Source: Prochlorococcus sp. AG-418-O03 (lineage in GTDB: Bacteria > Cyanobacteriota > Cyanobacteriia > PCC-6307 > Cyanobiaceae). Taken from it: a stretch of DNA of 34,241 nucleotides. The stretch lies in assembly GCA_003213855.1 (NCBI GenBank), contig QCMJ01000010.1, positions 1 to 34,241 on the forward strand, written 5' to 3'. The stretch's first letter is position 1, and every line of letters begins with the position of its first letter. Below the pieces are notes generated by a model. That model was not told the origin of the DNA, did not search any database, and worked only from the letters and a program-made list of their open reading frames with translations. This document shows positions 1-8,229 of the stretch, one piece after another. The position numbers and the translations under genes are program-made.

Positions 1-2075
1 TTGTTATCCAAAAAATAATCAGCTTCTTTTTTTATTATGGAAAAATCATAGTCTTCTGAGGTAGTTAAGCTGAATCCAAAATCATTAGCAGTAATACTAA
101 ATGTAGATTGTTTTAATTTTGCCAATCTCAAAGCCCATAAAAATGCAATTCCTTCATTTACAAATTTGCCATCAAGTGTAAAAACAAAAATATTTGATAA
201 ATCCTTGGTTTTATATATTTCTATAAGTAATTCATCTTTCTTTGGAATATTTGAAAGAACTTTTTGTTTCTTCAATATTGGGCGTAATGATCTTATTTCA
301 GGATTTAAGTAATCATAATTGTCTAGTTGATTGCATATATCAATTTCTTTTCTCAAACTTTTACAAAGTAGATCAGAAATTGCCATTTGACCTCCAACCC
401 ATGCAGGAATAAGAGAACTCTTTTTTGTCGATTTTTTAACGTATAAAATCATATCTCTTATTCTTATAAATTGAAGCATTTTACCGGCAAAGTAAAATGT
501 ATCTCCTGGATTTAATTTTGAAGCAAAATTTTCCTCTAAATTACCTAAGGATTTACCTTTCAAATATTTAACATTCACAAATTTGTCACTTGTAATTGTC
601 CCAATATTGAACTTATGCATTCTTATTAATGATTTGTCCTTTACAAAATATTTAAAGTTTTCATTATTATTTTGTGATTCTTCTTTAACTATCTTTTTAT
701 ATTTTGGGTATGCTTTAAGACATTTTCCTCCATATTCTAAAAAGTCAAGACACCAATTCCAATCTTGATCTTTTAAGTTTCTATAACTCCAGCAATTTTT
801 AATTCTTTCTTTTTCAATTTTCGGATCAAAGCCATTTCCACATGCCAAACTTATTAGATGTTGTAAAAGCACATCATAAGATAATTCAGGAAGTCTAATT
901 TCCTCAGATATACCGCTTTTTATTATTCTTCTCATTGCACTAATCTCTAATAACTCTAAAGAATTAGTAGGCATAAAAATTATTTTTGATTTTCCACCTG
1001 GTCTATGAGCACTTCTTCCCGCTCTTTGGATAAGTCTAGCTAAATTCTTTGCACTACCAATTTGAACTATTTGATCTACAGGTTGGAAGTCAACTCCCAA
1101 ATCTAACGAGCTGGTGCAGACTACCCATTTTATTAATCCGTCTTTAACCCCTTCTTCAACTTTTTTTCTATCTTCCTTATCGAGGGAGCCGTGATGAAGC
1201 GCGATTTGGTCTTCCATCTCTGGCAGAAAAAATTTAAGACACTGATACCATCTTTCAGATTGATTTCTTGTATTGGTGAATAATAAGGTGCTTTTATTTT
1301 TATCTAGGATTTTTAAAAGTGAAGAATGACTTCTGATTCCTAGATGGCCACTCCATGGAAAGGTCGTTTCCTCCTCTGGTAAAACGCTTATAATTTCTAT
1401 TTCTTTTTGAATATTTGTACTTATAATTTTGGGTTTAATGCCGCTCATCCCAACTATTGCTCTTGCTGCTTCTTCAATATTTCCAATAGTGGCAGACATT
1501 GCCCAAATTTGTAAATTTTTTATATTACCTCTTAGCCAACTTAAAGATAACTCGCACTGGTTTCCTCTTTTACTACCCATCAATTCATGCCATTCGTCAA
1601 TAATTATTGATGACAACTCCTTGAACAGATTATTAGATTCTTTATTAGAAAGTAAAAGAGATAATGACTCTGGAGTGGTAATAAGAATATTAGGTGGTTT
1701 AGCTAGTTGCTTTTTCTTTTCATATGGGGTTGTATCCCCGTTCCTAATTTCAACAGTGATTTCTTTATTAAAATGTAAAGCTGCTAATTGTATGGAATTT
1801 TTTAGATCTCTACTTAGTGCTTTTAAAGGCGTTATTAATAATATTTGCACACTTTTATTATTTTTGGGATCTTCTATCTGTGATAAAGGTCCCATTAATG
1901 CAGCGTAAGTTTTGCCGCATCCAGTAGGAACTTGTATTATTCCGTTTTCCCCATTTAAAAATGCTTTCCAAGATTCTATTTGGTACGGTAATGGCTTCCA
2001 TCCATTTGAGAAGAAAAACTCTTTAATTTTAGAAATTAAATAATTTGGTTTAATATTTTGCCTAATATTTTTCAT
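1..2075 (-). CDS. Lhr-type DEXH-box DNA helicase of the ligase-associated repair cluster (partial, C-terminus off window)
   Basis: This is a superfamily 2 ATP-dependent DNA helicase of the Lhr type, likely unwinding damaged DNA together with the ligase and exonuclease encoded just upstream. About 691 codons are visible and open to the left edge, so roughly the last hundred or more residues are missing. Visible motifs are a Q-like segment near residue 31 (PYQIESW), Walker A PTGCGKT (50-56), motif II DEWH (about 160-163) and motif VI QRAGRSAHRPGGK (from about residue 350); the HRPGG form is typical of Lhr-like proteins. The start is ATG at 2075, which overlaps the ligase stop in an ATGA, implying translational coupling. 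The family call is firm; its in vivo role is inferred from gene-cluster studies of Lhr, ligase, exonuclease and phosphoesterase in other bacteria. Confidence 0.9.
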   Translation of the reverse strand, partial: MKNIRQNIKPNYLISKIKEFFFSNGWKPLPYQIESWKAFLNGENGIIQVPTGCGKTYAALMGPLSQIEDPKNNKSVQILLITPLKALSRDLKNSIQLAALHFNKEITVEIRNGDTTPYEKKKQLAKPPNILITTPESLSLLLSNKESNNLFKELSSIIIDEWHELMGSKRGNQCELSLSWLRGNIKNLQIWAMSATIGNIEEAARAIVGMSGIKPKIISTNIQKEIEIISVLPEEETTFPWSGHLGIRSHSSLLKILDKNKSTLLFTNTRNQSERWYQCLKFFLPEMEDQIALHHGSLDKEDRKKVEEGVKDGLIKWVVCTSSLDLGVDFQPVDQIVQIGSAKNLARLIQRAGRSAHRPGGKSKIIFMPTNSLELLEISAMRRIIKSGISEEIRLPELSYDVLLQHLISLACGNGFDPKIEKERIKNCWSYRNLKDQDWNWCLDFLEYGGKCLKAYPKYKKIVKEESQNNNENFKYFVKDKSLIRMHKFNIGTITSDKFVNVKYLKGKSLGNLEENFASKLNPGDTFYFAGKMLQFIRIRDMILYVKKSTKKSSLIPAWVGGQMAISDLLCKSLRKEIDICNQLDNYDYLNPEIRSLRPILKKQKVLSNIPKKDELLIEIYKTKDLSNIFVFTLDGKFVNEGIAFLWALRLAKLKQSTFSITANDFGFSLTTSEDYDFSIIKKEADYFLDN

Positions 2076-3712
2076 GATATTTTTTTCATCAGTTTATAAG
2101 CATTCTCTAGACTATCTGCATCATGGATGTTTTTATCTTTTCTCCATTTTGTTATTCTTGGAAATCTTACTGCTATGCCAGACTTATGACGTTTTGAAAT
2201 TTGTATTTTCTCAAAAGATATTTCGAATACCATTTCTGGTTTTAACGATCGAACAGGACCAAATTTTTCTATTGTATTTTTCCTTATCCATTTATCTAGC
2301 TCTTTAATCTCAATATTCGTTAAACCAGAATATGCACTTGCAAATTTAATTAATTCTTGGTCTTTCCATAATGCAAAACTGTAATCTGTATAAAGACCAG
2401 CTCTTCTACCGCTACCGCCCTTAGCGTAAATTAGAACAGCATCCAGTTGCATAGGATCAACTTTATATTTCCACCAAATACCTTTTTTTCTACCAGAGGA
2501 GTATATAGAAGTCTTTTTCTTAATTATTAATCCTTCAGTATTATTTTCTCGAGATTTTTCTTTATAAGTTAAAGCATCAGGCCAATCTTTAGGAAGGATT
2601 AAATCACATATTTTGAAAATATCAGAGATATTATTCTCAGTTTTATTTTGCCATTTTGAAAAATATTTTTCTAACTCAATTCTTCTATTTTTTAATTTTA
2701 TTTCTCTTATATCTCTTCCATTAATCTCTAAAAGATCATAAGCAATAAAAATAATTGGATATTTTATTTGGATTGATCTAGTAGGAGATTTTCTATTTAT
2801 TCTTTTTTGAAGTAAAGAAAAATCACAGGCAATTTGTTCTTTAAAATTCCAAACTAATAATTCCCCATCAAGAACAAAATCATCTTTTATATGAGACATT
2901 TTCTCTACTAATTCTGGGAAAGATTCATTGACCAATTCTTGTCCTCTTGTCCATAACGAAACATTGCCTGATCTTTTAATTAATTGCATCCTTATACCGT
3001 CGTATTTCCATTCAAATTGAAAATCATTTATTGAATGTTTGAAGATTTTATCTTCAATAGTATTTGCTAGAAGAAATGGATATGGTTTGGAATTTAACTC
3101 TTGAAGATTAATATTCTTGTTTACTAAAAATTTATATGAATCAATTGAAGGCTCGAAATTCCCCATCAACCTATGGGAAATAATCTCTTCATCAATATTA
3201 ATTAGTTTTGATATTGATTTTGTGATTAATCCAATAGAGACTCCTACTCTAAAAGTTCCTGTAAGAATTTTATTGAAAATTAGATGGTTATCTTCAGGTA
3301 ATGTTTCCCACATATTTTTAATTTTAAAATTTTTCTCCTCCTCATTAAGTTTTGATAAATCAGGTATTGTTTTGCTTAGTAATTCATTGAGACTTATATT
3401 TGAAAATTTCTTTTTTCTGGAAGTACTTTTATTTTTAAGTAATAACGTTATTACCTCAGCAGAATCACCAACTTTTAAATAACATGTATCAATTAACCAT
3501 TCAGGATATTCATATATTTGAGAAAAAAGATTTTTCAAATATCTTCCACTAATAAATCTCCTATTACTTTTTCCTGTCAGTAAATATATTGCCCATGAAT
3601 TATCTATTGGATCATTTGATAAAAAATAATTCTTTAAAACTTCAATTTTATTATTTGTACTGTTACTTGAATCTAAATCTACAAATAATTCTGAAAAATT
3701 TTTTAAGCTCAT
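2072..3712 (-). CDS. ATP-dependent DNA ligase (ligase-associated DNA damage response type)
   Basis: Seals nicks in DNA through a ligase-AMP intermediate, separate from the essential NAD-dependent LigA. At 546 residues it carries an N-terminal helical DNA-binding domain (about 1-210), a nucleotidyltransferase core and a C-terminal OB domain. The adenylation motif is KYDG with the acceptor lysine near residue 236; also visible are AYDLLEINGRDIRE (motif III region), EGLIIKKK (motif IV) and WWKYK (motif V). The gene begins 2 nt after the exonuclease stop and its TGA overlaps the helicase ATG, so all three are one translational unit. The length and context match the ligase of the Lhr-Lig-Exo clusters rather than viral or Ku-associated ligases; no Ku gene is visible here. 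Confidence 0.93.
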   Translation of the reverse strand: MSLKNFSELFVDLDSSNSTNNKIEVLKNYFLSNDPIDNSWAIYLLTGKSNRRFISGRYLKNLFSQIYEYPEWLIDTCYLKVGDSAEVITLLLKNKSTSRKKKFSNISLNELLSKTIPDLSKLNEEEKNFKIKNMWETLPEDNHLIFNKILTGTFRVGVSIGLITKSISKLINIDEEIISHRLMGNFEPSIDSYKFLVNKNINLQELNSKPYPFLLANTIEDKIFKHSINDFQFEWKYDGIRMQLIKRSGNVSLWTRGQELVNESFPELVEKMSHIKDDFVLDGELLVWNFKEQIACDFSLLQKRINRKSPTRSIQIKYPIIFIAYDLLEINGRDIREIKLKNRRIELEKYFSKWQNKTENNISDIFKICDLILPKDWPDALTYKEKSRENNTEGLIIKKKTSIYSSGRKKGIWWKYKVDPMQLDAVLIYAKGGSGRRAGLYTDYSFALWKDQELIKFASAYSGLTNIEIKELDKWIRKNTIEKFGPVRSLKPEMVFEISFEKIQISKRHKSGIAVRFPRITKWRKDKNIHDADSLENAYKLMKKIS

Positions 3713-3714
3713 AT

Positions 3715-4701
3715 TTATTTACCGAAGAAAAGAACATTTATTGATTCCTTCTCTCTTAAATATTTGGTTAAGGCTTCACTATCTCCATGATGAAAAAATA
3801 CATTTTTTGCTTCAGACTTTTTTACTACTTCCAGTATTCCATCCCAATCTGCATGATCAGAGATTGGGAACCCCTTGTCATATCCAGATCTTTTTCTTAG
3901 AGCTCTTATTGACATCCATCCACTCGCAAAAGCTGTTTGAATATTTTTGAAATTTTTTAGATAAGAGCCCTTACTTAAAGATGGCGGTAATAATATTAGA
4001 TTTCCTTTGAGTTCATCAATCTTTTTTTTATTTTCGATTTTTATAGTATCTTTAATATCAATTCCAAGTTTTTTATAACTATTGTTCATTTTATGAATAC
4101 TGCCATGGGAATAAATATTGCCTTTAAAATTTGTTTGACTAATTTCGTTTAACAATCTCTGAGCTTTTCCAAGTGAATAGCAAAAAAGTAAAGAAGTTTT
4201 TTCTGGTGAATTAGTTATCCATTTTGAAATATCATTTGCTATTTTTTTTGATTCATCCCACTTAAATATTGGTAAACCAAAAGTACATTCGCTTATTAAA
4301 TAATCAGTTTTTACTATTTCATATTGTTTGCAAGTCGCATCTTTTTGAAGCTTAAAGTCACCTGAAATCAGCCATTTTTCTTCAGCAAAAATAAACCTTA
4401 TTTGACTAGATCCAAGGATGTGGCCGGATGGATGAAAAGAAATATTAATGCCATTTATCTTAAATACTTCTCCATATTCAAAAGTCTTAATTTTGATATT
4501 ATCTCCAACTCTTTCTTTAAGAAGTATCGCAGTTTCCTTAGTAGAGATATATTCTTCACAGCCAAATGTAAAGTGATCAAAATGAGCATGAGTTATTAAT
4601 GCCTTTTTTACTGGCTTGCTTGGATCAATCCAAATATCAGCAAGTTCACAATAAAGATTTCCATCTTTATATCTAATTAAATATTCTTGTTTAGTTCTCA
4701 A
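3715..4701 (-). CDS. Ligase-associated exonuclease, metallo-beta-lactamase/beta-CASP fold
   Basis: A 328-residue predicted metal-dependent DNA exonuclease of the SNM1/Pso2-like branch of the metallo-beta-lactamase superfamily. The metal-binding motif HAHFDH is at residues 38-43; later metal-ligand and beta-CASP motifs are visible as HPSGHILGSSQ, LISGDFK and SDHADW. It is the first gene of the exonuclease-ligase-helicase unit, ending 2 nt before the ligase start. The preceding gene on the same strand ends 35 nt upstream of this start, so it may share a transcript. In characterised clusters the orthologous Exo is a manganese-dependent nuclease; that activity is inferred here. A role in RNA processing (CPSF-like) is less likely because of the fixed ligase and helicase neighbours. 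Confidence 0.9.
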   Translation of the reverse strand: MRTKQEYLIRYKDGNLYCELADIWIDPSKPVKKALITHAHFDHFTFGCEEYISTKETAILLKERVGDNIKIKTFEYGEVFKINGINISFHPSGHILGSSQIRFIFAEEKWLISGDFKLQKDATCKQYEIVKTDYLISECTFGLPIFKWDESKKIANDISKWITNSPEKTSLLFCYSLGKAQRLLNEISQTNFKGNIYSHGSIHKMNNSYKKLGIDIKDTIKIENKKKIDELKGNLILLPPSLSKGSYLKNFKNIQTAFASGWMSIRALRKRSGYDKGFPISDHADWDGILEVVKKSEAKNVFFHHGDSEALTKYLREKESINVLFFGK

Positions 4702-4736
4702 AACTACATCTCTTACAATGAAGTTAATTTAGCTAA

Positions 4737-5150
4737 TTATGCCCAAGCTTGTTTTGATAAAGCTATGGCTGAAATTGCTAGTAATGCAATAACTACAAAT
4801 TTGTTACTCCAATTAATCATGAATGAACTAATTTTGTTAAAAGAAACTCTATTAGATGACACAATATTTTTCTGATTCAGAATGTGATAATTTTCATTAT
4901 TTTTTAAGTAATTTAAATTTTTAATCTCATTTATTAATTTAGATTCGCAAGTTGAGAGTTGTTCTACCTGATTTAGTAAATCAATATCTTCTGGTCTTAA
5001 TAAAGAATTTAATTCTTTAATTTGTCTTTCGTTTTTCGCAAGAAATTCATTAACTATTTCATCTGTTGCTAATCCCTTCTTTAAATTTAAAAGAATATCA
5101 TCTCTTTCCCAAGATTTTTCAAGAGAATTTAAAATTTCACTTATGCTCAT
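4737..5150 (-). CDS. Predicted tail-anchored membrane protein, unknown function
   Basis: Not recognised. The 137-residue product has a mostly helical, charged N-terminal part (about 1-105) and one hydrophobic segment at about 113-132 (FVVIALLAISAIAL), followed by only a handful of residues, ending KQAWA. This predicts a C-tail anchor with the bulk of the protein in the cytoplasm. A cysteine lies near residue 69 (STCESK). It is encoded 35 nt upstream of the exonuclease on the same strand, so co-transcription with the repair genes is possible, but nothing in the sequence ties its function to DNA repair. ATG start; the reading frame has normal AT-rich codon use and no overlapping competitor gene. 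Confidence 0.75.
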   Translation of the reverse strand: MSISEILNSLEKSWERDDILLNLKKGLATDEIVNEFLAKNERQIKELNSLLRPEDIDLLNQVEQLSTCESKLINEIKNLNYLKNNENYHILNQKNIVSSNRVSFNKISSFMINWSNKFVVIALLAISAIALSKQAWA

Positions 5151-5234
5151 TTTAAGTATTTTTACTTATGATAATTTATTATTTTTTTCTTCTGTGGATT
5201 ATTCCTCTAAGTAATTAGAAAAAATTATTTTTAT

Positions 5235-5516
5235 TTAAGATTTACGAATAAGTCTGTTTGCAAAATATCTTATCTTAACCTTTTCTGCAATTTTTTTAGA
5301 ACTGCTTTTGGTTTTAACTTTTTTTAAATTGATCACTTCATCTGAAACATTTTTGCCAGTTTCAAAATAACTTTTAATTTTTTCTAATTCTTCTTCATTT
5401 AATCTTTTTGTCGCACCTTTTGCGGTGATTCCAAGTTTCTTGCACGCTAGTAATATTCTATTACTTTCGACATTAAGATCTTTGGCAATACTGAAAATAG
5501 GAGTGTTGATAGACAT
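5235..5516 (-). CDS. Stand-alone IF2 N-terminal-like domain protein
   Basis: A 93-residue protein whose first half resembles the IF2_N domain found in repeated copies at the N-terminus of bacterial translation initiation factor IF-2: the pattern IFSIAKDLNVESNRIL followed by KKLGITAKGATKRLNEEE matches that family's short helical fold. No GTPase domain follows. The second half (about 55-93) is lysine-rich and strongly basic, ending in KIRYFANRLIRKS, suggesting nucleic-acid or ribosome contact. It is on the same strand as the repair cassette, 84 nt before the tail-anchored protein gene. It is not a truncated infB in any obvious way, since no rest of infB is nearby. The domain call is fairly firm; the function is unknown. 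Confidence 0.78.
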   Translation of the reverse strand: MSINTPIFSIAKDLNVESNRILLACKKLGITAKGATKRLNEEELEKIKSYFETGKNVSDEVINLKKVKTKSSSKKIAEKVKIRYFANRLIRKS

Positions 5517-5612
5517 TATTTTCTTTACTATGTAATTTATTATTTATAGTATATTTATAATTTATAAATTAAATATATTTTTAACTATTATTAATTTCAA
5601 AAACTTTTTTAA

Positions 5613-6932
5613 TTAGGCTACTTCATCTTCGAAATTATTTAAATCATTAAACTTTTTCTTCATGGTTGGGTTATTTTTAGTTAATTTCTTTACTGTCAAA
5701 TCTTGAGATTTGCTGTCAGCAGATAAAAGATGTTTTTTTGAGAGAACTAAAGCCTCCTTAGTTTTTTGTAAATGAGTTATTGATTTATCAATTTCTGAAA
5801 TTGCATCATTAAATCTATCTTGGGCAAGTGAAACATTTTTACCAACTGCATTTTTGAATTGCTCAAGAGTACTTTCAAAATTAGTTATGTCAAAATTCTC
5901 ACGTTTCATCAAATCAATTTGTGATTTGTATTTTAAGGTTTCCATAGATGCATTTCTTAGCAGAGAAATAATGGGTAAGAAAAATTGAGGTCTTATGACA
6001 TACATTTTTGGGAATCTATGAGAAACATCTACTATGCCAGCATTATATAGTTCACTATCTGGTTCTAGAAGGGATACGAGAACTGCATATTCACAAGATT
6101 TTTGTCTTCTATCTTTATCTAATTCTTTTAAAAAATCTTCGTTTTTTCTTTTATTAGTTCCATTTAAACTTTCATTCTTCATCTCGAACATTATAGATAC
6201 CACTTCAGTTTTATTTTCATCAAATTCTCTAAATATATAGTCCCCTTTACTTCCAGAAGTGGCATCGTTATCCTTTTCGAAATATGAGTTTTTAAACGCA
6301 GAAGCACGATTCAGATTGAATTGGGTTTCGCAATGGATTTCTAATGTCTCTCCTATCATCTTTGTAGATAATCTGGATTTCATTTCTCTTAACTCCTGAA
6401 TAGTCAGGTCCCTTTCACTAATTTTGCTTTTAAACTTTTCTTCAATTAATTTTTCATTAATTGAATGTTCAAGGCTCATCTTTTCAATATAATTTGTTAA
6501 TGATGAGTTTTCTTTTTCTAAATTAGTAACAGCTTCACTAACTTTGTTTTTTAAAGATAATTCTGAAATTAAAGACTGATTTTTAATTTCATCCTTTAAC
6601 TTGATTAATTCATTATTCAGTGAATTAATTTTATTTGTTGCTTGATTTTTTAAATCATTAAGAGCATTTGTTTTCTTTTCTTCAGCTATTTTTAATTTGG
6701 ATTCAAGAGTTTGGATTTCAGACTCTTTAATACGATTTTGCTCTATTAGCTGTATTTTTAACTCTCGTTTTAAGATTTCCAAAGCTTTTTTATTATCTTC
6801 TTCAGCCAGAATAAGTCTTTCTTTTATTTGTTTGTTAAATTCCTCGTCTTTTATCTGAAGAAGTATTTCTTCAAAGCTGCTGGGATCAATTCGGAAAGTT
6901 TTGCCGCATGAAGGACATTTAATATCTTTCAT
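5613..6932 (-). CDS. DUF2130 coiled-coil protein
   Basis: A 439-residue protein with an N-terminal CPSC pair (C6, C9) in a short zinc-ribbon-like segment, a long charged coiled coil (about 25-190, rich in K, E, L and N), and then the conserved DUF2130 region (about 195-385) with phrases such as MKSRLSTKMIGETLEIHCE, GSKGDYIF and FEMKNE. The D/E...K pattern in this core recalls a restriction-endonuclease-like fold, but I cannot confirm catalysis. A second helical segment follows (about 350-400). DUF2130 proteins are widespread in bacteria and poorly characterised. The gene stands alone, with 131 nt upstream holding a short AT-rich palindrome and 96 nt downstream. ATG start. Confidence 0.85.
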   Translation of the reverse strand: MKDIKCPSCGKTFRIDPSSFEEILLQIKDEEFNKQIKERLILAEEDNKKALEILKRELKIQLIEQNRIKESEIQTLESKLKIAEEKKTNALNDLKNQATNKINSLNNELIKLKDEIKNQSLISELSLKNKVSEAVTNLEKENSSLTNYIEKMSLEHSINEKLIEEKFKSKISERDLTIQELREMKSRLSTKMIGETLEIHCETQFNLNRASAFKNSYFEKDNDATSGSKGDYIFREFDENKTEVVSIMFEMKNESLNGTNKRKNEDFLKELDKDRRQKSCEYAVLVSLLEPDSELYNAGIVDVSHRFPKMYVIRPQFFLPIISLLRNASMETLKYKSQIDLMKRENFDITNFESTLEQFKNAVGKNVSLAQDRFNDAISEIDKSITHLQKTKEALVLSKKHLLSADSKSQDLTVKKLTKNNPTMKKKFNDLNNFEDEVA

Positions 6933-6985
6933 TTTTTAATTACAAAATTAATATTAGAAAGGATTTAATATTCGAATTATGCAAA

Positions 6986-7000
6986 AAGAATATTATTCTT
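6986..7000. repeat. 15-bp AT-rich palindrome upstream of the DUF2130 gene
   Basis: AAGAATATTATTCTT is a perfect 7-bp inverted repeat around one base, and the half-site AAGAATA recurs at 7005-7011 after GACT. It lies about 55 nt upstream of the DUF2130 start, where an operator could sit. In DNA this AT-rich, such short palindromes arise by chance, so the regulatory reading is weak. Confidence 0.25.
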
Positions 7001-7063
7001 GACTAAGAATAAACAATGATTCAATGTTATGCATTAAAAAATCAAAAAATTACTCAATAAAGG

Positions 7064-7432
7064 TCATATTAATCCTGATTCCTTAAGAATATTTATTTTA
7101 TTTGCTAATTCAATATCTGCAGAAGAGATTGAGCGGTCTAAAGTTTTGTGAGTTGACACAGTATATCCACTATCATCAACAAATTCGTCTTCAGTATTTT
7201 TTAAGTGGGCATTCTCATTATGGAGATCTTTAAAATTATCCGACTTGAATATATTTGACTTATTAATATTACTATATCCAAAATTCGCAATTCCTCTGGC
7301 ATCTAATGCTTCCTCAACTAATATTCCAACTACCTTAGATCTACTTATAGATTCGCTCTTTGATATTTCATCAATAATTTCAAGTACTCTTTTTCTAGGG
7401 AGATACCCTATTCTTTTAACTTTATTTTCCAT
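7064..7432 (-). CDS. Small protein with ribbon-helix-helix-like N-terminus
   Basis: A 122-residue protein. The N-terminal 50 residues (KRIGYLPRKRVLEIIDEISKS, then SISRSKVVGILVEEAL) show the strand-helix-turn-helix pattern of CopG/Arc-type ribbon-helix-helix proteins, with the typical S-x-S-K-V before the second helix. The remaining 70 residues are polar, low in complexity and without a recognised domain. A DNA-binding regulator is therefore plausible but unproven. No toxin gene is adjacent in a typical antitoxin-toxin arrangement: the same-strand neighbour downstream is DUF2130, and upstream is a divergent gap. ATG start; the 85 nt to the next candidate ORF on the plus strand could hold divergent promoters. 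Confidence 0.7.
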   Translation of the reverse strand: MENKVKRIGYLPRKRVLEIIDEISKSESISRSKVVGILVEEALDARGIANFGYSNINKSNIFKSDNFKDLHNENAHLKNTEDEFVDDSGYTVSTHKTLDRSISSADIELANKINILKESGLI

Positions 7433-7517
7433 GAGTCTTTACATATGTCAATATTGTAACACTTCTGTCAAATTAAATCAGATTTTGACTAATAGCACTT
7501 ATTTATAAATTTAAATA

Positions 7518-7649
7518 ATGAGATTAAAGTATACTTTTAAAGAATACTCATACAAAGTTATTTCTAAAATAGTCATAAGGATAGCTTTATATGCTTTTTC
7601 TAATTACTCTTTCAGATTGGATCGAACTTCTGAGATTTTCTTAATTTAA
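7518..7649 (+). CDS. Candidate small ORF, 43 codons
   Basis: An ATG-to-TAA frame of 43 residues starting MRLKYTFKEYSYKV, basic and aromatic, with a weakly hydrophobic middle (VISKIVIRIALYAF). It ends 11 nt before the next plus-strand gene, which would suit a two-gene transcript. No homologue is recognised and no clear ribosome binding site is visible, so it may be chance in a 228-nt leader region. Confidence 0.3.
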   Translation: MRLKYTFKEYSYKVISKIVIRIALYAFSNYSFRLDRTSEIFLI

Positions 7650-7660
7650 TTCCAAATATT

Positions 7661-7864
7661 ATGAAAAATAAACTATATAATAATGCTGATAGTTTCGCAA
7701 TGTCATTCGATGAGGAATGGGAAAATATTGATTGTGATGATATACGATTAAAGATAGATAAGGTATTTGAACTTTTATCAGACCACCCTTTTTTAATATC
7801 TAATCCAAAAAATGCTAGAAATATGGCTGAATTTAGGATATTTTCATTAAAAAAATTTAAATAA
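7661..7864 (+). CDS. Hypothetical small acidic protein (67 aa)
   Basis: Not recognised. The 67-residue product starts MKNKLYNNADSFAMSFDEEW, is acidic in its first two thirds and ends in a basic KKFK tail. No signal peptide or membrane segment is visible. The central part (DDIRLKIDKVFELLSDHP) should form an amphipathic helix. The composition looks protein-like rather than random for such AT-rich DNA (tryptophan, histidine, several prolines), which supports it being real. It is followed by a very AT-rich convergent gap with the minus-strand gene at 7922-8095. Confidence 0.6.
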   Translation: MKNKLYNNADSFAMSFDEEWENIDCDDIRLKIDKVFELLSDHPFLISNPKNARNMAEFRIFSLKKFK

Positions 7865-7921
7865 TTATTTTTAAATTTTATTTAAATTAATTATTTAAAA
7901 TTAATCTTAATTATTAAAGAT

Positions 7922-8095
7922 TTAAATAGTTGGTGCATTAAAAAATCCCTTACTGTATAAAAATATTATTATGCCAATAATTGGACCAATCCCAAAAACA
8001 AAAAGAACTAATTTTGCAGAATTTTTTGTTTGACCTAATTTTTGATCTTTAAAATTTGAATTAGTTTGATTTTTTTTTGATTTTTTCTTTTTCAT
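7922..8095 (-). CDS. Small single-span membrane protein (57 aa)
   Basis: A 57-residue ATG-to-TAA frame read directly from the sequence. A lysine-rich N-terminus (MKKKKSKKNQ) is followed by a polar linker and one strong hydrophobic segment at about 28-47 (KLVLFVFGIGPIIGIIIFLY), then a short tail ending NAPTI. The positive-inside rule predicts a cytoplasmic N-terminus. The GIGPIIG stretch and the clean charge layout argue for a real gene. The function is unknown. It faces the plus-strand gene at 8230 across a 134-nt divergent region that contains a good -10 element. Confidence 0.6.
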   Translation of the reverse strand: MKKKKSKKNQTNSNFKDQKLGQTKNSAKLVLFVFGIGPIIGIIIFLYSKGFFNAPTI

Positions 8096-8203
8096 GAAGG
8101 ATATATTACTACAAAGCGACTTTAGAAGATTTTGATATGTTATTGAGTTTGAAATAATTTTTTAATTTACAAAAATGATATGAGAGTCAAAAAGACCATA
8201 TTG

Positions 8204-8209
8204 TATAAT
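8204..8209 (+). promoter_or_regulatory. Predicted -10 element for the 8230 gene
   Basis: TATAAT matches the sigma-70 consensus exactly and lies 20 nt before the ATG at 8230, giving a predicted leader of about 14 nt that contains AAGGAAAT, one of the few recognisable ribosome binding sites in this window. No good -35 is visible, which is common in this lineage. Confidence 0.5.
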
Positions 8210-8229
8210 GTAAAGAATATAAAGGAAAT

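Noticed and set aside
1429-1908. 159-codon plus-strand frame within the helicase gene
   Set aside because: Opposite strand of the helicase motifs I and II, which are clearly conserved; no independent evidence.
3117-3482. 121-codon plus-strand frame within the ligase gene
   Set aside because: Antisense shadow of the ligase N-terminal domain.
5235-5516. Truncated or decayed infB
   Set aside because: The frame is intact with its own start and a distinct basic tail, and no remaining infB sequence is present next to it.
6986-7000. Operator palindrome AAGAATATTATTCTT as a regulatory finding
   Set aside because: Listed as a low-confidence repeat only; in such AT-rich DNA several palindromes of this kind are expected by chance in 34 kb.
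7064-7432. Toxin-antitoxin pair based on the ribbon-helix-helix-like protein
   Set aside because: No adjacent gene on the same strand has toxin size or features; the partner needed for this call is missing.
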